64,000 nt of DNA from Siderastrea siderea (GCA_964030785.1 OZ034975.1:3056855-3120854); one strand, 5' to 3'. Shown: positions 44,240-55,088, counted from the first letter of the stretch. Made by a program: numbers and translations. Notes: generated from the letters alone by a model not told the origin.

Positions 44240-44600
44240 ATTTTCGGAAAGCCAACGGCAGTTCAGAGGTTCGGGGAATCAGATTCTTTTGCCTAAAATT
44301 TTCTTCGACATCAATTTTCAGTCAACCTGTGTTAGGTTACACAACTATCCCTTCAATAAGACCGGTTCAAAATAATCTGAGAACTGAAAATGACATTGTT
44401 AGTGACTTGGCTTAAATTTTCTCGTTGGGTGCTCCTAGAGGTTAAAAAAACTTGACCGGGGCTAAAATTTCGCTCGATCGAGAAGATGGAACCAATAGAA
44501 ATCGTCCATAGCTATGAATTTATCAATAATTGATCACTGATAGAGATGTTTAGCTTAGGTGTGTCTTCGACAATAAAGAGATCGAGCTTTTCATTCAAAC
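44240..44600. repeat. Copy of the CAGGGGC-type TIR element and its flank (partial)
   Basis: TTCGGAAAGCCAACGGCAG through CTCGTTGGGTGCTCCTAGAG and on to GATGGAACCAATAGAAATCG matches 47,020-47,340 and the 375-bp element at 54,714. The left terminal repeat is not recognisable here. Confidence 0.6.
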
Positions 44601-44689
44601 GCAGAAACGGAAATGTGGCCCTAAATAACTACTTGGGGTCACCTTAAGATAATGTAGTGAAAAATTAAAACGAGGCTATGTGGATCCTC

Positions 44690-45350
44690 ATTTTTGGCGA
44701 AAATTAGTTCCCTTTAGTACGACTTTCTGTCAAATTTCCGTGTTCCTTTCCATTGTGTTGACAAAAGGAACACGGAAGTTTCCATGTTGCTCTCCATTCG
44801 TTTGACTAAAGGAACATGCTGAATATTGAAAATCTTGCTAGTTTGTTTTCAAGTTGGCACACTTTTACTCTTTAATTGCTTTTTCTACCGACAAAAAGTA
44901 CACCTTAATTTTTTTTTTCAGGGGGGGGGATATTCGAGGTAGAATGTGATGCTAGCCTGCCACGTTGTCGTTATCTATGGCATAGAGAATCAATATATTC
45001 GAATTTTTGCCACGACTTGTGGGATAATATTTTAGCTTTTTTTTCACAATTTTACCACAATAGCAGCCGAGCGTCCATTTCTGGTAAAAATTTCTAAAAC
45101 TTCGCCTATTTGTGACAAACTGAAAAGGTGTCATGTCTGACAATATACAGTAAAACGGCTCTTTTGCGTCAAAGGTTTTTATTGGTATGGCCCAAAATTG
45201 GAAAAACCTACCTTTTTGCCATAAATCTGTAATTTTCTGGAACAAATAACCAAAAAATCCTTCATTTGCATGTCTCTCGCGGAGAAGATGGAACCAATAA
45301 AAATTGTCCATAGCTATGAATTTATCAATAATTAATCACTGATCGAAATG
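44690..45350. repeat. Local intron duplication, unit 1 (partner 46,000-46,600)
   Basis: Shares with unit 2 a hairpin TTTCCGTGTTCCTTT/AAAGGAACACGGAA (44,736-44,777) and ACCACAATAGCAGCCGAGCG with flanks, through CTGTAATTTTCTGGAACAAA. Divergence is moderate (many substitutions and indels). No coding content. Confidence 0.7.
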
Positions 45351-45999
45351 ATCGTGCCTTTAAAACTACTAGAATAAGAACTGAGTTTTAAGGGGGAAAC
45401 GCATTGGTGCGGTAGTCTTGCTTGGAACGACAAAACGTATATTCTACTTTTTTTCGCTGACGCAAAAGGCGAAATGCTTGCGTTTCTTTTATAACGCTTC
45501 TGACAAAGGAGATAACATTAGGTTAGAAATGCTTATAAGAGCTATTGTACTATTTTATTTTGAGACCAAACAATTTGCTCGATGAGTCTGTTTATCGTGG
45601 TTTTCAACTTATTGGCGAGTTTGTCTTAATATTTAATTCAATATTCATTTTTTTGTGTGATAAAGTGTCTTCATGTTAACGGGGAAAAACGGGGAAAACT
45701 GAGGCAAGAAAGTTCTCTGGCTCGGTGTCACGTTGTTTGCAGTCAAGCCTCTTCTCTTAAAACACGTTCTAAAACCACGATGTTCCGGTAAAATATGGCT
45801 ATTTCAGTCAGATTTTGTCATTTTCCTTCTAAAGGGATTTCAATCTAACAAAATATAGCGAAATTTGAATTAGTTAAGCAAATTTTTACTTCACCTAGAA
45901 AAGTGTCTAATTTTGTTCAATTTTTCCAAAGTTAATGTAGGTGGGGAAAGAATATGACACATTACTAAGATATAAAATGTATTTTTCATAAAGCAACAT

Positions 46000-46600
46000 A
46001 AAAAAATGTTCAGTCTGACGCCCAAGGAACTGGAAATTTCCGTGTTCCTTTCCATTGTGCTCACAAAAGGAACGCGGAAATTTCCATGTTCCTTTCCATT
46101 CGGTTGACGAAAGCAACATGCTAAATATTAGAAAATCTTGCCAGTTTATTTTCAACTTGGCAAACATTTTTTGTTTACTTTGTAATGGCTTTTTTTGCCG
46201 ACAAAAGGTACATCTTAATGTTTTTCGGATAACATTCGAGGATGCTTGTGATCCTACGTGGCTAGCTTGCCACGTTTTCGGTATCTATGGCAAAAAGCAT
46301 CAATAAATTCTAATTTTTGCCACTACTTGTCGGATAATATTTTAGCGTTTTTTTCAAAATTTTACCACAATAGCAGCCGGGCGTCCATTTCTGGTAAAAT
46401 TGCTTAAAATTTCACCTATTTGTGACACACTGAAAATGTGTCATGTGTGCCAATAAAAAACGTATAATGACACTTTTATGCCAAAGATTTTATTTCTATG
46501 GTTAAAAAAGACTAAAAAAGTAGAAAAACCTACTTTTTTGGCTTAAATCTGTAATTTTCTGGAACAAATAACGAAACAATTCTTCCAAATTGCATTTCAG
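46000..46600. repeat. Local intron duplication, unit 2
   Basis: Partner of 44,690-45,350. It contains the hairpin TTTCCGTGTTCCTTT/AAAGGAACGCGGAAA (46,037-46,081), ACCACAATAGCAGCCGGGCG and CTGTAATTTTCTGGAACAAA. It lies within gene B intron 1. Confidence 0.7.
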
Positions 46601-46861
46601 AATATACGTGATGGTTTTAGAATGTGTTTTAGTTTTTGAGCCGCTGAAATTTCTACTTTCCTATATAATTTAACGGCAACGGTAACGAATTTTAATTACT
46701 CTTTTCATCTTCATTCTTAGTCGTTTTCTACTTATGCAATTCATACGATTAATACAACCACATTTATTTCGACCTCAGTCTCGTAAAATAGCTATAAACA
46801 TCCAAAAGGGTATCCTTTTATTGCATGCTCTACGATCTACACATCTATCCTTAAAAGTTCA

Positions 46862-47216
46862 CGGGGGGCCCAACGGTGCGCCTCGGTAGAACATCTGTTC
46901 GGAAGACAATAACCACCTCAGAAACTCGAAATCGTTTAAAATAGCGATGAAATGCTAGACTTTTCTATCGCGAAATGTCAACGTTTGTAACTTCGGAGAG
47001 ACAAACATATGGTTTAGAATTTTCGGAAAGCCAACAGCAGCTCGGAAATTCGGGGAATAAGATTCTTTTCCCTAAACTTTTTTTCGACATAAATTTTCAG
47101 CTGAAGAATCCGCAGTGGTCAACCTGTGATAGCTTACACAAATATTCCCTTTAATAGACCCGGTTCAAAACACGACATTGCAAGCACTTGGCTTAAATAT
47201 TCTCGTTGGGTGCCCG
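46862..47216. mobile_element. CAGGGGC-type TIR element, second copy
   Basis: Starts CGGGGGGCCCAACGG and ends CTCGTTGGGTGCCCGT, giving roughly 13-bp complementary ends. The interior (GAAAGCCAACAGCAGCTCGG, then TTTTCAGCTGAAGAATCCGC) matches the 375-bp element at 54,714-55,088. No coding capacity, hence non-autonomous. Confidence 0.65.
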
Positions 47217-48454
47217 TCAAGGTTAAAAAAACCTTCACTGGCGCTAAAAGGTCGCTCGACCGAGACGATGGAACCAATAAAAATCGTCCGTAGCTATGAA
47301 TTCGTCAATAATTGATCGCTAATCAAGATGTTTAGCTAAGGTGTGTCCTTAAACCGTCGAAAACACACATCCGTTATGTTAAAAACATTAAAAAAAACCC
47401 AACAAAGCCACACTGTTTAAATAAATACGAAATCGAAGAATTACGGGAACAAGAACTGCTTGGAACGACAAAAACATGCATACTTTTAGCTGACGCAAAG
47501 GGCGACATTCTTGAGTTTCTCTTATAATGCTACTGACAAGGGAGATAACATTAGGTTAGATTAGAAATGCTTATAAAAGCTATTGTATTATTTTATTTTG
47601 AGACAAAACATTTTGCTCGGTGAGTCTATTCATCGTGGTTTTCTAACTTACGGTCGAGTTTGTCTGAATATTAAATTCAATAATTTTACTCTTCTTTTAT
47701 GTTCGCGTTTTGCTAATCAGGCGAATATAAATATTCAAAGCAACATCAAAATTATTTTAATTTAACGGAGAAACACAGTCGTAGAACTTTAGACTTTTGC
47801 CCCTCTAAATTTGCCCCGACTGTTACTTTAACGAATTAAGTGTAAAGGTTACTGAAATGAATCTTTTTTCTCGCTGCGTATGCCATTTCAAATTTTGCGC
47901 TTTTAAACGGTACGTTATTTTACAAACAGAGCAAACAGGGTCTGTTTTTCAGGAGTCATAATATTTGCATATTCACAAACATCCCCAAGCTGTAAGCAGC
48001 CATGTCCCACAGCTCAAACACATTGCGGCAATTAACAGCCAATAAATATTACTGAGGAAACCGTATAGTTATCTGATGCCAAAATCTTATTGTATCAAGG
48101 ATGTTCGATCATTTTCAAGTGAAACACCAGCAAAACGTAAAGCTTTTACTATCGCAGGTTTTTAAATGATTAAAATTCGGTCTTTTCCCGTTTCAATCAA
48201 CTGGCCTCTGTTTTGAGGCTTTCAAAACTAAACGTCCGTTTTGAGTGAAGAATAACCTTGTTACATTACCAGAAATCGTTCAATCCTATTCAATGTTCGA
48301 TTTCAACTCAAGAAATTTACACGGAAATGTGGAATCTGGCAGCGAATTCTCACTTTTTGTTCGGGATTTTGAATTATTTCTTCAAACTGACACGTGATGA
48401 AGGAGTTATCCCCAAAAAGTCTGACTGCTTTTTTTTATATTTTATTTTTCTTAG
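47217..48454. other. Remainder of gene B intron 1
   Basis: AT-rich, no coding or RNA feature. 47,220-47,350 repeats the 44,430-44,570 flank (GATGGAACCAATAAAAATCG). The polypyrimidine tract and TTTTTCTTAG at 48,445-48,454 form a good acceptor. Confidence 0.5.
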
Positions 48455-48705
48455 GCGGCTGTCGACGCGTCAAGTTTCTCCCTCCTGAGTCCGGCCAGTA
48501 CCTGGAGGGACACGTGTTTTTGAATCTGACCATCGGAATAAATACCCCATGTGAAGATCGATGCGTTATGGAGAGTGAATGTGTTTCGGTCAACACTGGT
48601 CCACCGCTTAATGGCAGAGTTGTCTGTGAACTGAGTAATTCGGATCACTTTAAGCATCCAGAAGATATAAAGCAAAGACCCGGTTGGATATATAGAGGAA
48701 CAGAG
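48455..48705 (+). CDS. Gene B exon 2: PAN/apple-like domain
   Basis: 251-bp exon between acceptor TTCTTAG and donor GAG/GTACAA. It encodes (G)CRRVKFLPPESGQYLEG, HVFLNLTIGINTPCEDRC, VMESECVSVNTGPPLNGRV, then VCELSNSDHFKHPED and GWIYRGTE. The cysteine spacing and the C-x-SVN-hydrophobic-C-x-L-N/S pattern fit PAN/apple-type modules that precede EGF repeats in many cnidarian secreted proteins; these bind proteins or glycans. Exon entry is phase 1 and exit is phase 0, compatible with the exons on both sides. Confidence 0.75.
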
Positions 48706-48716
48706 GTACAAACTGT

Positions 48717-48776
<60 letters not shown>
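48717..48776. repeat. (ATG/GAT)n microsatellite
   Basis: About 20 GAT triplets in the intron directly after the PAN-like exon donor. The His- or Ser-run frames on the complement are artefacts. Confidence 0.9.
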
Positions 48777-48847
48777 TTTCCTTGCACAAATGCAAACACC
48801 CATTGAAGTTGATTTTGCTATAATCTTTTGACTTTTCTTTTCTTCAG

Positions 48848-48965
48848 AATCTTTGCTCAATCTTAAATCCTTGCCTTAACAACGGCCTTTGCTTTATGGG
48901 GTATACTGACAAGAAATACCTTTGTGAGTGTGCACCCGGATATAAAGGAGAAAATTGCGAGAAAG
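48848..48965 (+). CDS. Gene B exon 3: EGF-like domain
   Basis: 118-bp exon after TTTCTTCAG. It translates as NLCSILNPCLNNGLCFMGYT, then DKKYLCECAPGYKGENCEK plus one base. Six cysteines in classic non-calcium-binding EGF spacing. The extra base (g) joins AT of the next exon to give Asp, the first residue of the following calcium-binding EGF. Donor AAAG/GTAATC at 48,966. Confidence 0.8.
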
Positions 48966-49066
48966 GTAATCGTCAGAGAAATGTAACAAACACCCTCTAG
49001 GTATTCTCCCCTCTAGGGCTTTAGCGGAGAGGGAAAAACGTGGTCAGGTCTAATTTATGTTCTACT

Positions 49067-49341
49067 CTATACATACATACATACATACATACATACATAC
49101 ATACATACATACATACATACATACATACATACATACATACATACGTACGTACGTACGTACATACATACATACATACATACATACATACATACATACCTAC
49201 ATACATACATGCATACATACATACATACATACATACATACATACATACATGCATGCATGCATGCATGCATGCATGCATGCATACATATACATACATACAT
49301 ACATACATACGTACGTACGTACGTACGTACATACATACATC
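49067..49341. repeat. (ACAT)n microsatellite with ACGT and GCAT blocks
   Basis: About 275 bp of 4-bp repeats: ACAT, with a TACG block (49,144-49,160), a GCAT block (about 49,249-49,281) and another TACG block (49,310-49,330). Strictly alternating purine-pyrimidine. It sits in the intron between the EGF exons at 48,848 and 49,443. Long Tyr-Ile-His-Thr frames on + and Cys-Met-Tyr-Val frames on - are artefacts. Confidence 0.95.
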
Positions 49342-49442
49342 AAGTCTATCGGTCTGTATGCATAAAAAGTAATGGTATAAAAAGTCACAATGTTCACCTT
49401 GCTTACAGTCTAATTTCATTTCTTTCTGTATTGTTCTTCTAG

Positions 49443-49565
49443 ATCTTAATGAATGCGAAAATGGTAGCCACGATTGCAATGAAAATGCAACATGTGTAAA
49501 CACCGCTGGACACTTTAAATGCTCCTGCAACAAGGGTTTCAGTGGAGATGGAAAAACATGTTCAG
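49443..49565 (+). CDS. Gene B exon 4: calcium-binding EGF-like exon
   Basis: 123-bp phase 1-1 exon, acceptor TTCTTCTAG, donor GTATAATTG. (D)LNECENGSHDCNENATC through FKCSCNKGFSGDGKTCSG has all six cysteines, the calcium-binding start and the hydroxylation pattern. It is the first of the tandem calcium-binding EGF units of gene B. Confidence 0.85.
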
Positions 49566-49645
49566 GTATAATTGATGGTCTATCCTATAACCTAGTTCAT
49601 GTTGATTACCCTCTGATTTTATTTCTTTCTGCATTGTTCAACTAG

Positions 49646-49730
49646 ATATCGATGAATGCCAAAATAGCAGCCACGATTGCAATGAAGATGCAACATGTGT
49701 AAACACTGCTGGACACTTTAATTGCTCCTG
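49646..49730 (+). pseudogene. Gene B exon 5: EGF exon truncated by the LTR element
   Basis: Acceptor CAACTAG is intact and the frame reads (D)IDECQNSSHDCNEDATC and on to HFNCSC. It then leaves EGF sequence at 49,731, where the retroelement LTR begins. The sixth cysteine and the donor site are gone. Read-through gives about 34 non-EGF residues before a TGA near 49,832. Because the module is phase 1-1, skipping it would keep the gene frame. Confidence 0.85.
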
Positions 49731-49879
49731 TGTTAATGAAACGCCGAACGGTTCGGTTCTTACAACTCAGTCAAAGAGCAACTACATTCTACTAGATTGC
49801 ACGAGGTCGATCGTTAGAGAATTTGTCACGTGATTTCGTGATTTTTGTTTACATGACATCAATAACATTATGTTATACA
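49731..49879 (-). repeat. Candidate 3' LTR of gypsy copy B
   Basis: On the minus strand 49,879-49,731 begins TGTATAACATAATG and ends TTCATTAACA. It is preceded by a purine-rich CAGTCGGGGAG like a polypurine tract. TG...CA ends, position after pol and an exact junction with the EGF exon support a short (149-bp) LTR. No matching 5' LTR was found at the other end of the element, so this is not confirmed. Confidence 0.55.
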
Positions 49880-50129
49880 CTCCCCGACTGTAAGAAATGT
49901 CCTTCGAGACAATTGGTTACAATTTTCAGTGGAGGTCCAGGTCACTCTTGGACATGCCACAGTATTCCTACTCATCATTCTTGTACGTCTCTTGATCACG
50001 CCCAAAGTCGGCAAATTTATACAACAAAACATGGGATAAGAAGCAACTATCGAGATCTATTGACATTCCGTCTTGACTCAATCAGTAGTATAGTCATAGT
50101 TCGTAGATAAGTAGATCGCTCATATGCCT

Positions 50130-51688
50130 GTCTGAGAGGCAAAACAGCACAAAATACCTGGCATTCTATAATCTGTTCGCTTGTGGTATCGGTGTATAAG
50201 GTGGGTACACCAAAGGACGGTAGCAGGGCAGTCCAAGGTACGGATAGGTGGATGGTGTCCAGGGTGATTGGAAAGGTAGATAATACCATCCGGGTAAAGG
50301 ATTTGAACCAATTTTCACACTGTAGATAATTGGCTGTCCCAGAGTATAATATGTGAACATGCGCGGTGGCTGCCGTACGCGCTGAGAACGACGTGTCTCT
50401 CCATCTGCTCCAGGTCTGGCTCTCTTCCCAGTGTTGATTCTCGAGTATGCACCTGTGGAACTTGCAATGTCACTTGAGCAGCTGGGACAGGATCACAGTG
50501 TTCAACCTCTGTGTTGATTCCTAAGTTCAGTAGTCATGGTTTGGGTGCCAGGTTCTAAGGGAACGTGCTGTTTAGCAGTAGCAGTTGATTCGGGATTTAC
50601 GCTGTCACCTGTATCCGACCGATCTGAAAGTTGCACTGGTGTGTAAGTTAGAAGTTCAGCATCATCACTATTGCTATCTGCGAAGAATCGCGCGTTTGCC
50701 TCAAGGTTCTGATCCTTCTCTGAGGCCTTTTTGTTGCTCGACGGTTGTGCTTTTGGGTGAGTGGCTAGAGGTCACGTGGAAGTAGCATCCTTCTGTGTAT
50801 AAATGCTGTTCTCTTTACTTCACCCCTCGGTTTTCCCTTCACAGACAGGGCTGTCCCCTTTTCAATCCACCACAACGTGAATCTGGTCTTCCCAGTATGC
50901 ACGCGGTTTACCCGGTCCTCCACGCTCTGATGGGTTCCGTGCAAGAACTTGGTCCCCAGGTTCCAGGTTTGGGCTTTGCGGTCCTGAAAGGTCTTCCTTT
51001 TGGTAGCTGACAGGCGAGCCTCTTCCGCAGCTAATGCATAGGCCTCCGTCATAGCTGTCTTCCACCTCTTAACATAGTCACTGTACTCTCCTGCTGCTCC
51101 CTCAGATGATGTCCGAAAAGTAATAGCGATTGCTAAACGGAGTGATCGTCTAAATAAGAGGAGAAATAGAGAGTACCTCCTGGATTCGCTCTTGGGGCAA
51201 TTGAAAGCATGCACAATCTTGGGTACGTATTCATGCCATCTGCTCTCCATTTCGTCGCAGAGCATCCACAACATTGACAGCAACATCAGATTGAATCTTT
51301 CCGCTTTTCCATTGCACTGAGGGTGACAGGGTGCAGTCCTTGAGCGAATCATTCCACATACTTAACTTGCTGCAGCTGGTGAAACAACTTGTTCTCAAAG
51401 TCTCTTCCCTGATCATGTAAGATTTGTGCTGGGAACTCAAAACGAGGCATTAAATCCTTGTACAACTTGTTGGCTAGCTGCTGTCTGTGCTGGCTTATTC
51501 CTGGTGGGGTACGCTTGCGCGAGACCTGTGAAGTGGTCGACAGTGACCAAAATATACTCATGACCGCCAGAGCTTCTTTCCAAGTGCAGGTAGTCGATGG
51601 ATATCAGCTCAAATGGTGCACTAGTGACAACAAGTTGAAGAGGGGCAACAGTGTGGACATTCATAAATTCTACCTTTGTTTCAGACAA
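50130..51688 (-). pseudogene. Integrase core and C-terminal region, gypsy copy B
   Basis: Pieces at 51,688-51,437, 51,561-51,349 and 51,352-50,765 carry the catalytic segments [21 protein letters not shown] and HPQCNGKAERFN. Then follows a basic C-terminal region (KTFQDRKAQTWNLGTKFLHG). Further minus-strand sequence (about 50,760-50,140) has a RRSQRVRQPPRMFTYYTLGQ-type pol end. Frames are interrupted. This copy shows the integrase tail that copy A loses at the window edge. Confidence 0.75.
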
Positions 51689-51768
51689 CTACACACCCTA
51701 GTCACGAAGTGGGTGATGTCATGCTCCATATAGGGCAAGTTAAACCTCTCACGAGGTAGCTGTAGTAC

Positions 51769-52269
51769 TCACTCCACCCCCAAGTGGCCCATCTCTTGAT
51801 GCAACCCCTTGTAAACCAAAGGATGAAATTGCTTTGGTAACACCAGCTGTAAATATTTTCTCCATCTTCTTGTCAACAACCCATCCACTCCAACTTCTAC
51901 CTTCGGCTCCTCACGTAACAACGTCCTCACAGAAGAGAGTTCCTTGTTGATTTCATGGGGAGCAGGTTGGTGTCCGCCTATTTTGTACGTTACCACTTTG
52001 GCTGTGCTTGGATCTCGTTTCTGAGCTGCCAGGATGTCATGCAGTTCAATCCTGTGGTACTTGCTGGCATCCAGGAAGTCAGAGTCCAGGTTAAGCGCTT
52101 CGGTCCTATCAATGACCGCTGTAATCCACACGGAACTACTATTCTGAAGTGCCATTATCCCAGAGACAGTTGCACTGATTACGTACTGCGAAGTCTCTTG
52201 CGTGTAGGCCTCCATGTACCGGTCAATATCTGAAGGCATTCTTGACAAAGTGTCGGCGGCCTGATTCAC
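51769..52269 (-). pseudogene. RNase H-integrase linker with H2C2-like finger, gypsy copy B
   Basis: 166-residue frame, paralogous to 1,215-715, from MNQAADTLSRMP to FHPLVYKGLHQEMGHLG. It differs from copy A at about ten residues, giving a feel for the divergence between the duplicates. Confidence 0.75.
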
Positions 52270-52849
52270 TTTCCCCGGCCCATACTGTACTTACAGACGC
52301 CCAGCGATGTCCCGTTGAGTTACGTTTGGGGGTGATCAAAATGTACGTTAGCGGATTATTGTCCGTGTACACTACGAATGATGGCGCACAGGATAGGTAA
52401 TCTCTCAGCTGTTTGCAAATCCCCCATTTCAACTCGAGGAACTGAAGCTTCCCAGAGTGAAGGGGGTAATTTTTCTCAGCAGGGTTTAGTGTCCTGGATC
52501 CATATCCTATTACACGCATTTCACAAGACTTTCGTTGATAGAGTACGGCTCCCAGTCCTTTATTCGAGGCATCTGTATGTAGAATGAATGGGAGACTATA
52601 GTCTGGGTAACCCAAGAATGGCGGGTTAACAAGATAGTCCACTAATTTCTCTAACACTACTTGGTGTTCATGTGTCCAAGTGATTGCATGACCAGACTGT
52701 ATTTTTCCCCTGTTCACTTTTGGAGTACACCTCCCTCTTTGAGCTGCAGGGCTTCCACTGTTTTCAGGAGATCGTAGAGTGGTTGTACAATCTTGGAGAA
52801 ATAATAATAATATCCTAACAAGCCCAGAATCTTCCCGCACATCACCCAT
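52223..52849 (-). pseudogene. RNase H domain, gypsy copy B (frame intact)
   Basis: A 208-residue frame includes TWTHEHQVVLEKLVDYL, the RNase H start PFILHTDASNKGLGAVLYQ, LKWGICKQLRDYLSC and FVVYTDNNPLTYIL. This is the RT-connection plus RNase H segment, open here, whereas copy A loses frame after GIC. Domain order matches gypsy pol. Confidence 0.8.
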
Positions 52850-52894
52850 GGTTCATGGTTCAGCCTCGTTGAGTGATAATACAGCCTGGATCCA

Positions 52895-53745
52895 TTAATA
52901 CACCCGGTATCCATTGGCAGAGACAATCCTTTGTAGGTAATTGACTTTCTTCTTGAATAATTTGCATTTCTTGGTAGGGTACAGAGATGTTATCTCTAAG
53001 ACCGTCCAGACAGTTCTTCGTGTTTCTCTGAAATTATACTGGTGCGTCTCATAAAGCAAATGGGATCCGCACCCACTCGTGAAGTCACAAATGCAGTGAT
53101 GTGTTGACATTGTGTATTGTGGATTATTTCCGCACACAGACCACTGGTAAGCTGAGCGGGACTTTTCTCACACATCCACGATTAAGCAGATCTTCAAAAT
53201 ATTGTTTAACTTCTGGATACAAGGGCTTTGGAATAGCTGTGTAGTTTTTTCTGGACGGGACGATTGTCTGAGAGATATATATTGAGCTGTAGGCCTTTTG
53301 CATACCCTTTGCATACCCTTATCATCGTCTTTGGAAAGGAGTCTGCTTCCTCTGTCCACATGTTCATCACCAGAATATTCTGGTCTTCTGACAGGTCTCC
53401 TAAGTCGACTTCTGGGAATAAACAACAAGTTCCCCAATCTTCCTTGGTCAGTACATCAGGCGTCCTGTCACTTTCCTCCTCCTCCGGTGACTTATCAGCA
53501 AAGAGAACACAGTATTCTGAACTTTCTTCAGTCTCCCCCTTCCTCGGTTCGAGTGGTGTCACAGATTTCACAAGCGGTAGCTTGCCAAACACTATTCTAT
53601 TTTGCAAGCTTATGTCATGATCTGTAGTACTTATCACTCCATGAAGCGCCTCCTCAAAGGGTAACCAATGTTTCTGGGACCTAGAGGCCTGCTGGCCAAG
53701 GTGATTCGATATCTGGCTCAAACAATACCGGGAGTCTTGATTCAA
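52895..53745 (-). pseudogene. Reverse transcriptase remnant, gypsy copy B
   Basis: Minus strand. The N-terminal approach (53,745-53,206, then about 53,200-53,130 ending PVVCVRK) is followed directly by a short palm remnant. It then joins TKKCKLFKKKVNYLQRIVSA (about 52,977-52,910). The first palm half and the YxDD box are missing at the same points as in copy A; copy B also lacks a further 9 bp near 53,083. The RT is dead. Confidence 0.8.
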
Positions 53746-54057
53746 CCGGGCCAGTATTTGCAGGGCAAGTGACTACCACTGTCTCATACTTTAAAAACCA
53801 CCGCGCATCTTTTCGTTACTTTCACACTACATAGTTCACTTGGGGAGGTTGTCCTGATAAAACTGATCAAGGCTGCAACATTCTCTTGCTTAGCATTTGG
53901 AAGACTTGAGTTCAACACATTGACCAACGTCTCTTCATGGTTGCTGGGAGACTGACTACCAGGGGTGGTCCAAAGCATCTGCGGAGATCAGGAGGGGTAC
54001 CGACATACCAAGTTCGTCATCAGAGGTCGCTAGTTTAAACGAAACCCGAATCCAGCC

Positions 54058-54273
54058 TTAGTAAGGGATTTCAGTGCAAGTGGCTGCTTTTAGATCAAGT
54101 CCTCCCCCATTGAGTAATTCCTCCATTTGACGTCTCTTAGCTGTTAGCAGGTTCTTAGCAATCCAGTCTTTCGATACTATGGAAACCCTGGCACCAGTAT
54201 CCCATAATGCTTCAGTTTTAACACTGTTCAAAAGAAATTGAACGAGGCACCTCCTTCCCCACCAATTTGGCAT
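54058..54273 (-). pseudogene. Retropepsin fragment, gypsy copy B
   Basis: Frame with ALWDTGARVSIVSKDWI, the aspartic protease DTGA motif, paralogous to 3,753-3,538. It is followed downstream by one shortened copy of the 227-bp linker unit (to about 53,784). Confidence 0.8.
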
Positions 54274-54555
54274 CTCTGGCGTGTTGAATTGGTGTCAGGT
54301 GGCTAACATACTGACCGCTGTCGGCTGTCTCCTTTCTCTCCTAACTAAACAGATACTTTATGGCGCTACACAGTTGCTTATGCTTCATCCGAATAACAAC
54401 CAGAACATTGCTTTAAACATGGCCTCCTTCGTCGATAATTAAAACAAACAAGGGAGCCTTCAGTTTGGTCATCGGCTATAATTTTTGTTCTACTCTATAA
54501 CCTAGTACACTTTGATTACTCTCTGATTTTATTTCTTTCTGCATTTTTCGTGTAG

Positions 54556-54678
54556 ATCTCGATGAATGCCAAAATGGCAGCCACGATTGTAGTGAAAATG
54601 CAACATGTGTAAACACCGCTGGACACTTTAATTGCTCCTGCAACAACGGTTTCAGCGGAGATGGAAAAAAATGTTCAG
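54556..54678 (+). CDS. Gene B: calcium-binding EGF-like exon
   Basis: 123-bp phase 1-1 exon, acceptor TCGTGTAG, donor GTATAATTT. (D)[17 protein letters not shown] through KKCSG, six cysteines. Direct paralogue of 4,036-4,158. It is the first coding exon after the gypsy insertion in gene B. Confidence 0.85.
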
Positions 54679-54713
54679 GTATAATTTATGTTCTACTCTA
54701 TAACAGTTTCCAT

Positions 54714-55088
54714 CAGGGGCATCCAACGGTTCGTTTCGAGGAATATCTGTTCGGAAGGCCTGCAATCCCGTGAGATATTCGGATTTAACTGCATTGAAAG
54801 CTAGAGATTTCTTCGGCGAAACACCACGTCGGACTTTCGTAGCAAGGTCGTCAAGAGTGCAAAATGACGTCAGCTAGCATTTTCGGAGAGCCATCAGCAG
54901 CTCGGAAATTCAGTGGATAGGATTCTGTTTCCTAAAACTTTCTGCGGCCTAAATGTTCAGCTAAAATATCCGAACAGTTCAATCTGTATTAGCTTACACA
55001 AATACGCCTTTAAAAAGCTCCGAAACAATCTAAGAAGGCAGAAAATAATTCAAGTATTTTGCTAAAATTTGCTCGTTGGGTGCCCCTG
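54714..55088. mobile_element. 375-bp TIR element in a gene B EGF intron
   Basis: Ends CAGGGGCATCCAAC and GTTGGGTGCCCCTG are complementary at 13 of 14 positions. Flanks TTCCAT (54,708-54,713) and TTACAT (55,089-55,094) look like a 6-bp target duplication with one change. The paralogous intron in copy A (about 4,183-4,196, CAGTTTACATTGAT) is the empty site. Related copies lie at 46,862-47,216 and about 44,240-44,433. Non-coding; superfamily not assigned (hAT-like ends but a short duplication). Confidence 0.8.

Larger units (their letters stand above)
49731..54474 (-). mobile_element. Ty3/gypsy LTR retrotransposon, degenerate copy B
   Basis: Minus-strand order: protease (54,273-54,058), RT remnant, RNase H, linker, integrase, pol C-terminus, candidate 3' LTR. 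It lies between two EGF exons of gene B and has removed the end of the EGF exon at 49,646. It is nearly the same as copy A, including two RT deletions. It has 227-bp unit number one instead of three and an intact RNase H frame. Gag and 5' LTR are not recognised. Confidence 0.85.

Noticed and set aside
48451..48860. Ser- and His-run frames on the minus strand
   Set aside because: Antisense of the PAN-like exon and its neighbouring GAT microsatellite.
49021..49533. Long frames of Tyr-Ile-His-Thr and Cys-Met-Tyr-Val
   Set aside because: Translation of the ACAT microsatellite; they run across a real EGF exon on the wrong strand.
49823..50110. 95-codon + strand frame just after the truncated EGF exon
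   Set aside because: Lies across the candidate LTR and pol 3' end on the opposite strand to the element; no signal or domain continuity with the EGF gene.
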